Shown here: positions 18,765 through 27,048 of the stretch, one piece after another | Position numbering within the stretch: the first letter of the stretch is position 1 | How the letters are laid out: each line of letters begins with the position of its first letter | The notes under the pieces: generated by a model | Seen by the model: only the letters and a program-made list of their open reading frames with translations | Database searches by the model: none | What the model was told of the DNA's origin: nothing | Made by a program: the position numbers and the translations under genes | Assembly: GCF_014203225.1 (NCBI RefSeq) | Contig: NZ_JACHIO010000012.1 | Location: 62,001-126,000, forward strand | From: Granulicella mallensis | GTDB taxonomy: Bacteria; Acidobacteriota; Terriglobia; Terriglobales; Acidobacteriaceae | DNA: 64,000 bases | Direction of reading: 5' to 3'

Positions 18765-20813
18765 ATGAAATCAGTGCTGCTTCTCGGTTGCTCCGCCCTC
18801 TTGCTCTCTCCTGTCGCGCTTACCCTCTCCGCGCAAGATGTTCACGGCGTCCACGCCCCCAGCATGGACAAGACCGTGCAGCCTGGCGATAACTTTTATC
18901 GCTACGCCAACGGCACATGGATTGCCAAGACCGAGATTCCTGCCGACCGCACCAGCCTGACCGGCTTCTCGCTGCTCGCCGACGTCGTCAACAAGCGCGT
19001 GGCCGGAATCATCGAAGAGGCCGTCAAGGCCAATACGGCGCCGGGCACCGAGAAGCGCAAGATCGCCGACCTCTACGCCTCCTACATGGACGAGCAGGCC
19101 ATCGACGCCCACGGCATGGCCGCGCTCAAGCCACACCTGAAAGAGATCGCAGCCATCAGCAACCAGCGCGAGCTGGCCACCGCGCTTGGCCATACGCTGC
19201 GCGCTGACACCGATGCGCTGAATAACACCAACTTCCACACGCCTAACCTCTTCGGCATCTGGATCGCGCCCGGCTTCAATGACCCGGATCACTACACGCC
19301 CTACCTGATGCAGGGTGGGCTGCAACTGCCCGACCGCGCCTACTATCTGACCGACTCCGAGCGCATGAAGACCATCCGCGAGAAGTACGTGCAGCACATC
19401 TCCGCGATGCTGAAGCTCGCGGGTTATGACAACACCGACAAGCGCTCCGAGGGCATCCTCGAGCTGGAGCATTCCATTGCGGAGCACCATCTCTCGCTCG
19501 CCGAAGACGAGAACATCGCGAAGGCCAACAACGTCTGGCAGAAGACGGACTTCGCGAAGAACGCGCCGGGCCTCGACTGGAACGCCTATTTTGCTGCGGC
19601 AGACCTTGCACAGCAGCCCGACTTCATCGTCTGGCAGCCTACTGCCGTGACCGCGGAGGCCGCGATCGTTGCCGCAACTCCGATCGATACCTGGAAGGAC
19701 TACCTCGCCTTCCATCTCATCGAGCAGTACTCCGTCGCCATATCCACACCGCTGGCCGATGAGCGCTTCAACTTTGCCGGCAAGATCCTTACCGGGGCAC
19801 AGCAACAGCGTCCCCGCGAGCAGCGGGCCGTGGCTCTCGTCAACGGCGTCCTCGGCGACGCCGTCGGCCAGCTTTATGCCGCGCGGTACTTCACCCCCGC
19901 CGACAAGGCCAAGGTTGAGGAGATGGTGCATAACCTCCTCACCACCTTCCACGCGCGTCTCGAAAACCTCACCTGGATGACGCCCGGCACCAAGGCAGAG
20001 GCCCTGCGCAAACTCGGCACGTTGCAGGTCAGCATCGGCTATACAGACCACTGGCGCTCATACGAGGGCCTCAACATCGAGCCCGGCGATCTCTTTGGCA
20101 ACCTGTGGCGCGCTTCGCTCTTCGACTACCACTACTCTCTGGCGCGCATCGGCAAACCCACCGACCGCAAGGAGTGGACGATGACTCCGCAGACCGTCAA
20201 CGCGGTCAACCTCCCACTGGACAACGGCCTCAACTTCCCGGCTGCCATCTTCGGACCGCCGTTCTTCGACCCCAAGGCACCGGACGCCGTGAACTATGGT
20301 GCTATCGGTACGGTCATCGGACATGAGATCTCGCATACCTTCGACAGCGAAGGCGCGGCGTTCGACTCCCAGGGCAAGGTCCGCAACTGGTGGACCGACG
20401 CCGACCGCGCCCACTTTGACGCCTCTATCGAGGCGCTCGCCAAGCAGTACGACACCTATGCGCCCTTCCCTGACCTGCACCTGAACGGACATCAGACGCT
20501 GGGTGAGAACATCGCCGACCTCGCAGGGATCACGGCCTCCTACGATGCCTGGAAGACCTCGCTGCACGGCAAGCCTGCGCCCGTCGTCGGCGGCCTCACC
20601 GGAGACCAGCAGTTCTTCATCGGCTATGCGCAGAGCGAGGGAGGCAAGGCTCGCGAGGCGGCGTTACGCCAGCAGGTCCTTACCGATCCTCACTCGCCCG
20701 GTGAGTTCCGCGCCGATACCGTTCGCAACCTCGATGCCTGGTACGCTGCGTTCGATGTAAAACCCGGTCAGACTCTGTACCTGGCCCCGGCGGATCGCGT
20801 TCATATCTGGTAG
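18765..20813 (+). CDS. M13 family zinc metallopeptidase (neprilysin/PepO type)
   Basis: Exported endopeptidase of 682 aa, the usual length. A signal peptide (MKSVLLLGCSALLLSPVALTLSAQ) is followed by MDKTVQPGDNFYRYANGTWI, the standard opening of M13 proteins. The zinc site is HEISH (H520, E521, H524) in VIGHEISHTFDSEG, with the third ligand Glu581 in ENIADLAG. VNLPLDNGLNFPAAIF and the tail FRADTVRNLDAWYAAFDVKPGQ also fit. The open frame extends far upstream on the opposite side of the MutS-like gene, but that part is non-coding. It probably cleaves peptides in the periplasm. Confidence 0.93.
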   Translation: MKSVLLLGCSALLLSPVALTLSAQDVHGVHAPSMDKTVQPGDNFYRYANGTWIAKTEIPADRTSLTGFSLLADVVNKRVAGIIEEAVKANTAPGTEKRKIADLYASYMDEQAIDAHGMAALKPHLKEIAAISNQRELATALGHTLRADTDALNNTNFHTPNLFGIWIAPGFNDPDHYTPYLMQGGLQLPDRAYYLTDSERMKTIREKYVQHISAMLKLAGYDNTDKRSEGILELEHSIAEHHLSLAEDENIAKANNVWQKTDFAKNAPGLDWNAYFAAADLAQQPDFIVWQPTAVTAEAAIVAATPIDTWKDYLAFHLIEQYSVAISTPLADERFNFAGKILTGAQQQRPREQRAVALVNGVLGDAVGQLYAARYFTPADKAKVEEMVHNLLTTFHARLENLTWMTPGTKAEALRKLGTLQVSIGYTDHWRSYEGLNIEPGDLFGNLWRASLFDYHYSLARIGKPTDRKEWTMTPQTVNAVNLPLDNGLNFPAAIFGPPFFDPKAPDAVNYGAIGTVIGHEISHTFDSEGAAFDSQGKVRNWWTDADRAHFDASIEALAKQYDTYAPFPDLHLNGHQTLGENIADLAGITASYDAWKTSLHGKPAPVVGGLTGDQQFFIGYAQSEGGKAREAALRQQVLTDPHSPGEFRADTVRNLDAWYAAFDVKPGQTLYLAPADRVHIW

Positions 20814-20819
20814 TTCGCT

Positions 20820-20825
20820 TATTCT
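20820..20825 (+). promoter_or_regulatory. -10 box (TATTCT) for leaderless small gene
   Basis: TATTCT, 6 nt (GGATAG), then the GTG at 20832. It supports this GTG as the start. Confidence 0.5.
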
Positions 20826-20831
20826 GGATAG

Positions 20832-21158
20832 GTGAGTTTGATTATTGCTGCGATTCGTTCCGGTACCGACCCGGTAGGCCCTCTGCCTCCCGGGTCGTTC
20901 CATCGGACCCTGGAAGACCCGATCTACTGCCCCAAGTGCGCCGCGACCTACATGCTCGTGGTGGATTACGACAGTGCGATTAGCCGGCACTTCGAGGACA
21001 ACTCGCGCCGCCACCTCTCGATACTTCGCAAGGCCGTGATGCTGGGGCACTCTACCGACCACCGCACCAGCCATTTCGAGACCAACGGGGTGATCGTCAC
21101 CAGCCACGTTGCGCCGAAGCCTGTGCCTTTGCCACCGATCCCGCCGCACATTATGTAG
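20832..21158 (+). CDS. Hypothetical protein with one CxxC pair (108 aa)
   Basis: Starts at GTG, placed by the TATTCT box 6 nt upstream. The sequence has LEDPIYCPKCAATYMLVVDYD, a single CPKC knuckle with no second pair, then SRRHLSILRKAVMLGHSTDHRT and a proline-rich end. It may bind metal as a dimer. No family is recognised; it stands alone between the M13 peptidase and rimO. Confidence 0.55.
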   Translation: MSLIIAAIRSGTDPVGPLPPGSFHRTLEDPIYCPKCAATYMLVVDYDSAISRHFEDNSRRHLSILRKAVMLGHSTDHRTSHFETNGVIVTSHVAPKPVPLPPIPPHIM

Positions 21159-21305
21159 TTGCAGCATTCCCTGGTTCATTGAGCCCCGAAGGGGCTGGAT
21201 TTGCGCCAGTTTCTGGCGTTTCCCTCTCTATTTCACATTCGTGCGATGGCCCTTTACATTCAGGCGATTGGCTTGTCGCACACCCAAAACCCGCGTAAAA
21301 CCTGC

Positions 21306-21311
21306 TAAAAT
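21306..21311 (+). promoter_or_regulatory. -10 box (TAAAAT) for leaderless rimO
   Basis: TAAAAT, 8 nt, then the GTG at 21320. In the gap upstream of it (21159-21305) a small hairpin AGCCCCGAAGGGGCT occurs at about 21182. Confidence 0.55.
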
Positions 21312-21319
21312 GGTTAGTT

Positions 21320-22939
21320 GTGAGCCTCTCCCCCACCCTCGAAAATTCAGCCACTGAAACCCAGACCCGCCGCCCCAAGGTCGGATTCGTCTCGCTCGGC
21401 TGCCCCAAGAACCTCGTCGACTCCGAGGTCATGATGGGCCTGCTGCATCGTGGCGGCGCGGAGCTCACCCCCAGGGCCGAAGATGCCGAGATCCTCGTCG
21501 TCAACACTTGCAGCTTCATCGACTCCGCGAAGCAGGAGTCTGTCGACACCATCCTCGAGATGGTGCAGCACAAGATCGCCAACGGCGGCCGCGCGCAGAA
21601 GCTTATCGTCGCCGGGTGCCTGGTCGAACGCTACCGCGATGAGATCCGCAAGAACATCCCGGAGGTCGATGCTGTCGTCGGCACGGGTGAACTGGAAGCG
21701 ATCATGGAGGCCGCCGGCCTCTCCCGCCCCACGCCTGCCGAGAACAACTCTCCGTTCGCGATCCTGACGACCGCGCAGATCGAGCGGCATGCGTCGTCGG
21801 TCAACCAGCACTCACGCCCCGAGTCCGACGGGCCACAGATCGCTCACGAAACCACGCACAGCGTCTCGCTCGATGCGCAGTCGAGCCGCCCCGAAGGCGA
21901 TGCCCGCGAACAGGCCGGGCGCTTCTCGCGCGAGGCCTGGGACGGAGCCACCCCCGCCCTGCCGAACTACCTCTACTCCGACGAGACGCCGCGCATCCTG
22001 ACCACGCCGCGCGCCTCGGCGTACATCAAGATCGCCGAAGGCTGCGACCACCCGTGCAGCTTCTGCATCATCCCGCAGTTGCGCGGCAAGTTCCGTTCGC
22101 GCCCCCTCGCCAGCATCGTGGCAGAGACGAAGTCGCTCATCGCGCAGGGCGTTCGCGAGATCACGCTCATCGGCCAGGACACCACCTGCTACGGCGAAGA
22201 CCTGCCCAAGGACCCCGTCACCGGCAAGCGTCCGGAGCTCGCCGACCTGCTCGACGCACTCGCACCGCTGCCGGGCCTCAAATGGCTGCGCTTCCTCTAC
22301 GCGTACCCGAACAAGGTCACCACGCGGTTGCTGGAGTCGATTGCGAAGCACGACACGGTCGCCAAGTATCTCGATGTGCCGCTGCAGCACGCCAGCGCGA
22401 ACGTACTGCGCCGCATGAAGCGTGGCGGCACCGCCGACCGCTTCCTGCAGATCATCGACAAGGCTCGTTCGATCGTTCCCGGCCTCGTGCTGCGGACCAG
22501 CTTCATCGTCGGCTTCCCCGGCGAGACCGAAGCCGACTTCGAGGAGCTTCTGGCCTTTGTCCAGGAGGCCAAGATCGACTGGCTCGGTGTCTTCAGCTAC
22601 TCCGATGAGGAGGGCGCAGGTGCATTCTCGCTCGACGAGAAGGTGCCGAAGCGCACCATCGAGGCTCGCCGCCGCAAGCTGATGAAGCTGCAGAACAAGA
22701 TCAGCACCAAAGCCCGGCGCGCCTGGGTAGGACGCGAGATCGACCTTTTGGTCGAAGGCGAGAGCGAAGAGACCGAACTCCTCTGGCAGGGCCGCTCGCT
22801 GGATCAGGCCCCCGAGATCGACGGCAAGGTATTGATCAACGACTTCGGGCCGCATGAAGTGTTGGTTCCCGGGACGTTCTATCGCGCCGAGATTACCGAG
22901 AGCCACGACTACGACGTCGTCGCAAGAATCATCGAGTAG
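21320..22939 (+). CDS. rimO: Ribosomal protein S12 methylthiotransferase
   Basis: Radical-SAM enzyme that adds a methylthio group to Asp of ribosomal protein S12. The N-terminal UPF0004 domain binds one 4Fe-4S cluster through C28 (SLGCPKN), C64 (NTCSF) and C100 (AGCLVERY). The radical-SAM CxxxCxxC is C242, C246 and C249 in GCDHPCSFCIIP, and a C-terminal TRAM domain starts near VGREIDLLVEG. At 539 aa it is about 80-100 residues longer than usual. The extra piece is a polar, low-complexity linker (about 136-212) between the two cluster domains. SLGCPKNLVDSE separates RimO from MiaB. Confidence 0.93.
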   Translation: MSLSPTLENSATETQTRRPKVGFVSLGCPKNLVDSEVMMGLLHRGGAELTPRAEDAEILVVNTCSFIDSAKQESVDTILEMVQHKIANGGRAQKLIVAGCLVERYRDEIRKNIPEVDAVVGTGELEAIMEAAGLSRPTPAENNSPFAILTTAQIERHASSVNQHSRPESDGPQIAHETTHSVSLDAQSSRPEGDAREQAGRFSREAWDGATPALPNYLYSDETPRILTTPRASAYIKIAEGCDHPCSFCIIPQLRGKFRSRPLASIVAETKSLIAQGVREITLIGQDTTCYGEDLPKDPVTGKRPELADLLDALAPLPGLKWLRFLYAYPNKVTTRLLESIAKHDTVAKYLDVPLQHASANVLRRMKRGGTADRFLQIIDKARSIVPGLVLRTSFIVGFPGETEADFEELLAFVQEAKIDWLGVFSYSDEEGAGAFSLDEKVPKRTIEARRRKLMKLQNKISTKARRAWVGREIDLLVEGESEETELLWQGRSLDQAPEIDGKVLINDFGPHEVLVPGTFYRAEITESHDYDVVARIIE

Positions 22940-22956
22940 GTCTGATTGGAGAGAGC

Positions 22957-23214
22957 ATGAGTGAAGTCGATAAGCGGCTACAGGAGTTCGTCGGTACGAA
23001 CGGCCTTCTTCTTGTTCGGCAACCCGGCGGCCATGCACTTGAATTAAAATACACCGTCATTGCAGTCACACCGGCCAAAGATGAATATGACAACTTTGAA
23101 CAGAGCATCAATTTCAGCGATTTCAACATTCGATTCGATAACGACATCATGATCGACGGAAGCGCAGAAATGACTATCCCTGGTTATCGATTTTTACCTA
23201 CCTCTTCGTACTAG
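22957..23214 (+). CDS. Hypothetical A+T-rich small gene (85 aa)
   Basis: Starts MSEVDKRLQEFVGTNG behind a GGAGAG site and ends TIPGYRFLPTSSY. It is visibly lower in G+C than its neighbours, like the inserted gene at 2290. No membrane segment, no signal peptide and no recognised family. It lies 17 nt after rimO and may share its transcript. Confidence 0.55.
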   Translation: MSEVDKRLQEFVGTNGLLLVRQPGGHALELKYTVIAVTPAKDEYDNFEQSINFSDFNIRFDNDIMIDGSAEMTIPGYRFLPTSSY

Positions 23215-23363
23215 TTGTGACCACCTAAATCTCCCGCTGTCACAAAATTGCTTCTCTCAACTCCGCCCAAAGCCCCTTGTGCCTTGAGCCGTCCCTCATG
23301 AATCCCCAACTCCTCCGCCAACATCCATACAAGTACCTGCCCTAACCGGCATAAGGAGACCTC

Positions 23364-24140
23364 ATGGATCTGCAACTCACCGGCAAGACCGCTATCGTCA
23401 CCGGAGGTTCAGCCGGCATCGGCCTGGCCACCGTCAAGGCACTGACCGCCGAAGGCGTTACCGTCACGGTTCCGGGCCGCACCCAAGCCAAGCTTACGCA
23501 GGCTCTCGCGGGCATCCCCAGAGTTGTTCCCGTGGTGGCTGACGTGGCAACCGCCGAAGGTGCAGCCGCGCTTCTTCAACAGGTTCCTGACACCGATATT
23601 CTCATCAACAATCTCGGCATCTACGAGCCCAAAGAGTTCGTAGACATTACCGATGGCGACTGGCTGCGCCTCTTCGAGACCAATGTCCTCAGCGGTGTCC
23701 GGCTCTCGCGGCACTACTTCCCTCGCATGATCGAGCGCAACTCTGGACGTGTGATTTTTATCTCCAGCGAGTCCGGCGTGATGACCCCGCCCGAGATGGT
23801 GCACTATGGCGTTACCAAGTCCGCTCAGCTTGCTATCTCCCGCGGGCTCGCCGAACGGACCAAAGGCACTGCCGTCACCGTCAATACGGTCCTGCCCGGA
23901 CCCACGCGCTCTGAAGGCATCGTGGAGTTCCTCGAGAAGATGTCTTCCATCCCGAATGCCACCCCCGAGCAGGCCGAACGGGAATTCTTCGAAAAGCACC
24001 GGCAGAGTTCTCTGTTGCAGCGGCTCATCGAAGACTCCGAGATCGCAAACCTTGTCGCCTTTCTCGCCAGCCCGCTCTCAGCAGCGACCAACGGAGCCGC
24101 TGTGCGCGCTGAAGGTGGCCTGCTGCGCTCCATCATCTAA
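23364..24140 (+). CDS. SDR-family oxidoreductase
   Basis: NAD(P)-dependent short-chain dehydrogenase of 258 aa. The cofactor motif is TGGSAGIGLA (residues 13-22), NNLGIYEP is the NNxG element, and the catalytic triad is Ser in ISSESG with YGVTK. VNTVLPGPTRSEG follows the active site. AAGGAGA precedes the ATG. The substrate is unknown. The intergenic region 23215-23363 holds nothing I can identify. Confidence 0.9.
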   Translation: MDLQLTGKTAIVTGGSAGIGLATVKALTAEGVTVTVPGRTQAKLTQALAGIPRVVPVVADVATAEGAAALLQQVPDTDILINNLGIYEPKEFVDITDGDWLRLFETNVLSGVRLSRHYFPRMIERNSGRVIFISSESGVMTPPEMVHYGVTKSAQLAISRGLAERTKGTAVTVNTVLPGPTRSEGIVEFLEKMSSIPNATPEQAEREFFEKHRQSSLLQRLIEDSEIANLVAFLASPLSAATNGAAVRAEGGLLRSII

Positions 24141-24153
24141 ACTTAAGTTTGCC

Positions 24154-24381
24154 ATGCCTGAGACCAAAAAACTCCGCTGCCCCATCTGCCGTAAGGACGT
24201 TCCCCTCGACACGCCTGAGGTTCCCTTCTGCTCCGAGCGCTGCCGCACCATCGACCTCGGCAAGTGGGCTTCGGGTGACTACAAGATCAGCTCGCCGATC
24301 CTCGACCCGGATCTGTTGGAAGACCTGGAGCACGCCCAGCAGCAGCAACATCCGACCGATGAATCGAAGTGGAAGAACTAA
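24154..24381 (+). CDS. yacG: DNA gyrase inhibitor / zinc-binding protein YacG
   Basis: Small zinc protein of 75 aa. LRCPICRKDVP and PFCSERCRTIDLGKWASGDYKI give the CxxC...CxxxC zinc site and the RCRxxDLGxWA signature of YacG, known in E. coli to bind and inhibit gyrase. Its stop shares a base with the pgpA start (TAATGG), so the two are coupled. Confidence 0.9.
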   Translation: MPETKKLRCPICRKDVPLDTPEVPFCSERCRTIDLGKWASGDYKISSPILDPDLLEDLEHAQQQQHPTDESKWKN

Positions 24382-24893
24382 TGGCGCATCAGCCGAGCGT
24401 CTCTGTCTCTGAACTTCGCGGGCCCAAGACACGATGGGCCTGGGCTCTCGGCACCTTCTTCGGCGCAGGGTTGCTTAAGCCTGGGCCGGGAACCTATGGA
24501 TCTATCGCAGCGGTGCTGCTTTGGTACGCTGCCGCCCATGCATTCCAGGCCACGTTCGGCGCTCTCGCTATAGGGACTGCGATTGCCGCCATAGCCATCA
24601 CCCTGATCGGCATTCCTGCCTCGACAATCGTCGCCCGCGAAGCCGGCCGTGAAGACCCCGGGTTCGTCGTTATCGACGAGGTCGCGGGACAGCTCATCGC
24701 GCTCATCGCCGTTCGGCCCAACTGGCAGCATGCGGTGATCTCGCTGGTTTTCTTCCGGCTGTTCGACATCTTCAAGCCCTGGCCGATTCGCAAATTTGAA
24801 GCGTTGCCGGAAGGCACGGGGATCATGCTGGATGATGTTGTGGCGGGTGTGTTTGCGCTGGTGGTGGCGTTGCTTGTAGGGCGGTTCGTTTAG
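24381..24893 (+). CDS. pgpA: Phosphatidylglycerophosphatase A
   Basis: Dephosphorylates phosphatidylglycerophosphate to phosphatidylglycerol in the inner membrane. GLLKPGPGTYGSIAAVLL, then DPGFVVIDEVAGQLIAL and FRLFDIFKPWPI are the PgpA signatures, with Asp/Glu residues for Mg2+. Three to four membrane segments are seen. The ATG at 24381 overlaps the yacG stop by one base and is preferred to the GTG at 24369. Confidence 0.93.
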   Translation: MAHQPSVSVSELRGPKTRWAWALGTFFGAGLLKPGPGTYGSIAAVLLWYAAAHAFQATFGALAIGTAIAAIAITLIGIPASTIVAREAGREDPGFVVIDEVAGQLIALIAVRPNWQHAVISLVFFRLFDIFKPWPIRKFEALPEGTGIMLDDVVAGVFALVVALLVGRFV

Positions 24894-24897
24894 GTCT

Positions 24898-24995
24898 TTT
24901 GCTTTTGTTCTTGCTTTTCTGGTTTGTCATTCCGACCCTGAGCGAAGCCGAAGGGTCGGAATGACAAACCAGAAAAGCAAAGACAAAAGCAAAGG
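24898..24995. repeat. Family A palindromic repeat, complete copy (A2)
   Basis: Long imperfect inverted repeat between pgpA and the TIG/NHL gene. The arms (24898-24939 and 24952-24995) hold TTTTCTGG, TTGTCATTCCGACCCT and TTTTGC motifs, around a loop GAGCGAAGCCGA. It may serve as a terminator for pgpA as well as being a dispersed element. Confidence 0.75.
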
Positions 24996-25046
24996 TACCG
25001 ACCACTATTTGCCTTCGCCCTTCGCCGCGTCTACGCTTACCGATAG

Positions 25047-26093
25047 ATGAACCTGTTGAATCCAACCCGGCCCGACGCTCCGCATCTCGACCACCTGACC
25101 CCCAAGGCAGCCATCCCAGGAGGCAGCTTCGAGGTCTTCGGCAGCCGCCTGCTGCGCCCCGGTACGCCCGAGCCGCAAATTCCCCAGGTGTTCTTTGGCG
25201 AGGCTGCCGCTATGCTTGACCTCAGCCGCGACACACGGGCGCTTGTACGCGTGCCCGAGGGTGCCATCGCCAGCGATCTCGTCTTCCATCGCGATGGGCT
25301 CACCAGCAACATCCTCCACGCGAACATCGCCATCCCGATGGCCGAGAACCTGCACCTCGTCTCGAACCCCGCCGTCGACGGCGACGGCAATCTCTTCGCG
25401 ATGGTCTCCGGCCCACGCGGCGAACGGGTGCCGGTGTCGATCTTCCGCATCGACCGCGATCTCCAGGTGCGGCCCTTCGTGCGCGACCTGATGAACGTCT
25501 CGGCGCTGGCCTTCGACGGCGACGGCCATCTCTACGCCAGCTCACGCGCCGAGGGGACCGTCTATCGCATCTCGCCGCACGGTGCGATCTCCATGTTCGC
25601 CGAGGGCATGGGCATCGCTACAGGGATTGCCTTCGACCGTGAGGGCAGCCTCTTTGTCGGCGACCGCTCAGGCACCATCTTCAAGATCAATCGCGAGCGG
25701 GAGATCTTCGTGTTTGCGACTCTCGAACCGTCCGTCGCCGCCTATCACCTGGCGTTCCGCGATGACGGCGTGCTGCTCGTAACCGCACCCACCACGTCGT
25801 CCAACCAGTCGATCCACGCCATCGACCCCGAGGGCAATGCCACTGTCTTCTATCGTGGTCTGGGACGTCCACAAGGCATGGCCTTCGATGCGGACGGCAA
25901 TCTTTATGTTGCGGCCTCGCTGCACGGACGCCGTGGAATCGTAAAGATTAATCACGAACGCCAGGCCGAACTCATCGTCTCGGGCAACGACCTCGTCGGT
26001 CTCGCCTTCCTTGAGGACGGCTGTGCCGCCCTGGCGACCAACACGACGATCTTCCATGTCGATTTGGGCATCCAGGGGAGAACGCTTGCATGA
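25047..26093 (+). CDS. TIG/IPT plus NHL-repeat (beta-propeller) protein
   Basis: The first 85 residues resemble an IPT/TIG Ig-like domain (LDHLTPKAAIPGGSFEVFGSRL...PQVFFG). The rest consists of NHL/SMP-30-type blades, each with a core like AFDGDGHLYASSRAEGTVYRIS or AFDADGNLYVAAS, about five to six copies. No signal peptide or transmembrane segment is seen, so it is probably cytoplasmic. Its last codons overlap the next gene (ATGA). A SMP-30-like lactonase role is possible but unsupported by clear catalytic residues. Confidence 0.75.
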   Translation: MNLLNPTRPDAPHLDHLTPKAAIPGGSFEVFGSRLLRPGTPEPQIPQVFFGEAAAMLDLSRDTRALVRVPEGAIASDLVFHRDGLTSNILHANIAIPMAENLHLVSNPAVDGDGNLFAMVSGPRGERVPVSIFRIDRDLQVRPFVRDLMNVSALAFDGDGHLYASSRAEGTVYRISPHGAISMFAEGMGIATGIAFDREGSLFVGDRSGTIFKINREREIFVFATLEPSVAAYHLAFRDDGVLLVTAPTTSSNQSIHAIDPEGNATVFYRGLGRPQGMAFDADGNLYVAASLHGRRGIVKINHERQAELIVSGNDLVGLAFLEDGCAALATNTTIFHVDLGIQGRTLA

Positions 26094-26494
26094 GCCGTGG
26101 GAAGCGAATCCTGCTGTTTGCACTAGTCGCTTTTGCCGCTGCTGCCGTAGCTGCATTCTTTGTAGATAACGGCCACATGGATCGGTACTTTCTCCTGCTC
26201 GCCCTCGGATCGCTGCTGGTGATCCTGCCCTGCTGGCTTCTGCTACTGCCCTTTGTTGTGATCTCTGACAATCTTCGCGCCTGGCAGCCGGGCGTTTTTG
26301 TTCTGGCTGGGGCGGCGATCGCTTCAATCGTTGCTTTCGTCGAAGCCCATCACTTCTATCGGCATGCGCCCCCGGCTCAGATGCCTACGGCAGCGTGGTT
26401 CCACGGGATCGCATGGAAGAGTGCGCTACTCGGAGCCTCGGCGTGCGCGGCCTACCTTGGGGTTCTCAAGGCCCACCGGCAGTGGCAACCATGA
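26090..26494 (+). CDS. Small membrane protein (134 aa)
   Basis: Starts in the ATGA overlap with the NHL gene. Four hydrophobic segments are seen (about 7-25, 33-60, 68-84 and 107-124) with a positive start (MSRGKRILLFALV). No known family. Overlap at both ends indicates translational coupling with its neighbours. Confidence 0.7.
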   Translation: MSRGKRILLFALVAFAAAAVAAFFVDNGHMDRYFLLLALGSLLVILPCWLLLLPFVVISDNLRAWQPGVFVLAGAAIASIVAFVEAHHFYRHAPPAQMPTAAWFHGIAWKSALLGASACAAYLGVLKAHRQWQP

Positions 26495-26961
26495 TCGTCC
26501 ATGCACAGGAGAATCCTGGTTTCTACACTCAGGATTTGATCATCGGGTCGGCGATAGCGGTGGGCTGTCTGGTTGCAACCGTGGTTCTCCTTGTCATCCT
26601 GCTTCGGGATTCGTGGCGCATCCTGCAGTCTCTGATTCAAACAACCATCTGCGTCCTACGCGGTGAAAAGCCGCCCTGGATACGACGCCGGGAAGAGATC
26701 AAGCGAATGCGGGAGAAAGTGCTCAGCCGGGAGGAAGCCATTGTCCGTGTGCAGCAGTATGCGGAGGCCAATGGGCGGAGTGCCCAGGGTCCATTCAATA
26801 TCCGGCTGCACTTTCTGCAGGCTGAGGGGGAGTGGAAAGAAGCTCAGCCGATCGGAAGATTTGTCTACAGCGTGAACATCGGTAGCTCGCTTCCTGGAAC
26901 TGTTGTTGAAATCGATGCAATTGACGGAACTGTGCTCGAATGGCGCACGCTCCCGCGCTAA
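26491..26961 (+). CDS. Single-pass membrane protein with PepSY-like C-terminus (156 aa)
   Basis: The ATG overlaps the preceding stop (ATGA). One transmembrane segment (about 17-42, LIIGSAIAVGCLVATVVLLVIL) is followed by a basic stretch, then EEAIVRVQQYAEANGR and GTVVEIDAIDGTVLEW. The last piece looks like the DxxTGxV end of PepSY domains. Role unknown; it is third in a tightly coupled trio (NHL protein and two membrane proteins). Confidence 0.65.
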   Translation: MIVHAQENPGFYTQDLIIGSAIAVGCLVATVVLLVILLRDSWRILQSLIQTTICVLRGEKPPWIRRREEIKRMREKVLSREEAIVRVQQYAEANGRSAQGPFNIRLHFLQAEGEWKEAQPIGRFVYSVNIGSSLPGTVVEIDAIDGTVLEWRTLPR

Positions 26962-27048
26962 CGTGCTGCCACCGATGGGTCGCCCCTTCGGGGCTGAATT
27001 AGTGCTCGTCTCCGTAGATAATTGAATCTACGGAGTTGTATCTCACCG

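Noticed and set aside
21159-21319. Terminator after the 108-aa gene
   Set aside because: AGCCCCGAAGGGGCT forms only a short hairpin with no T run; the same string occurs near 26980, so it may be a minor dispersed repeat.
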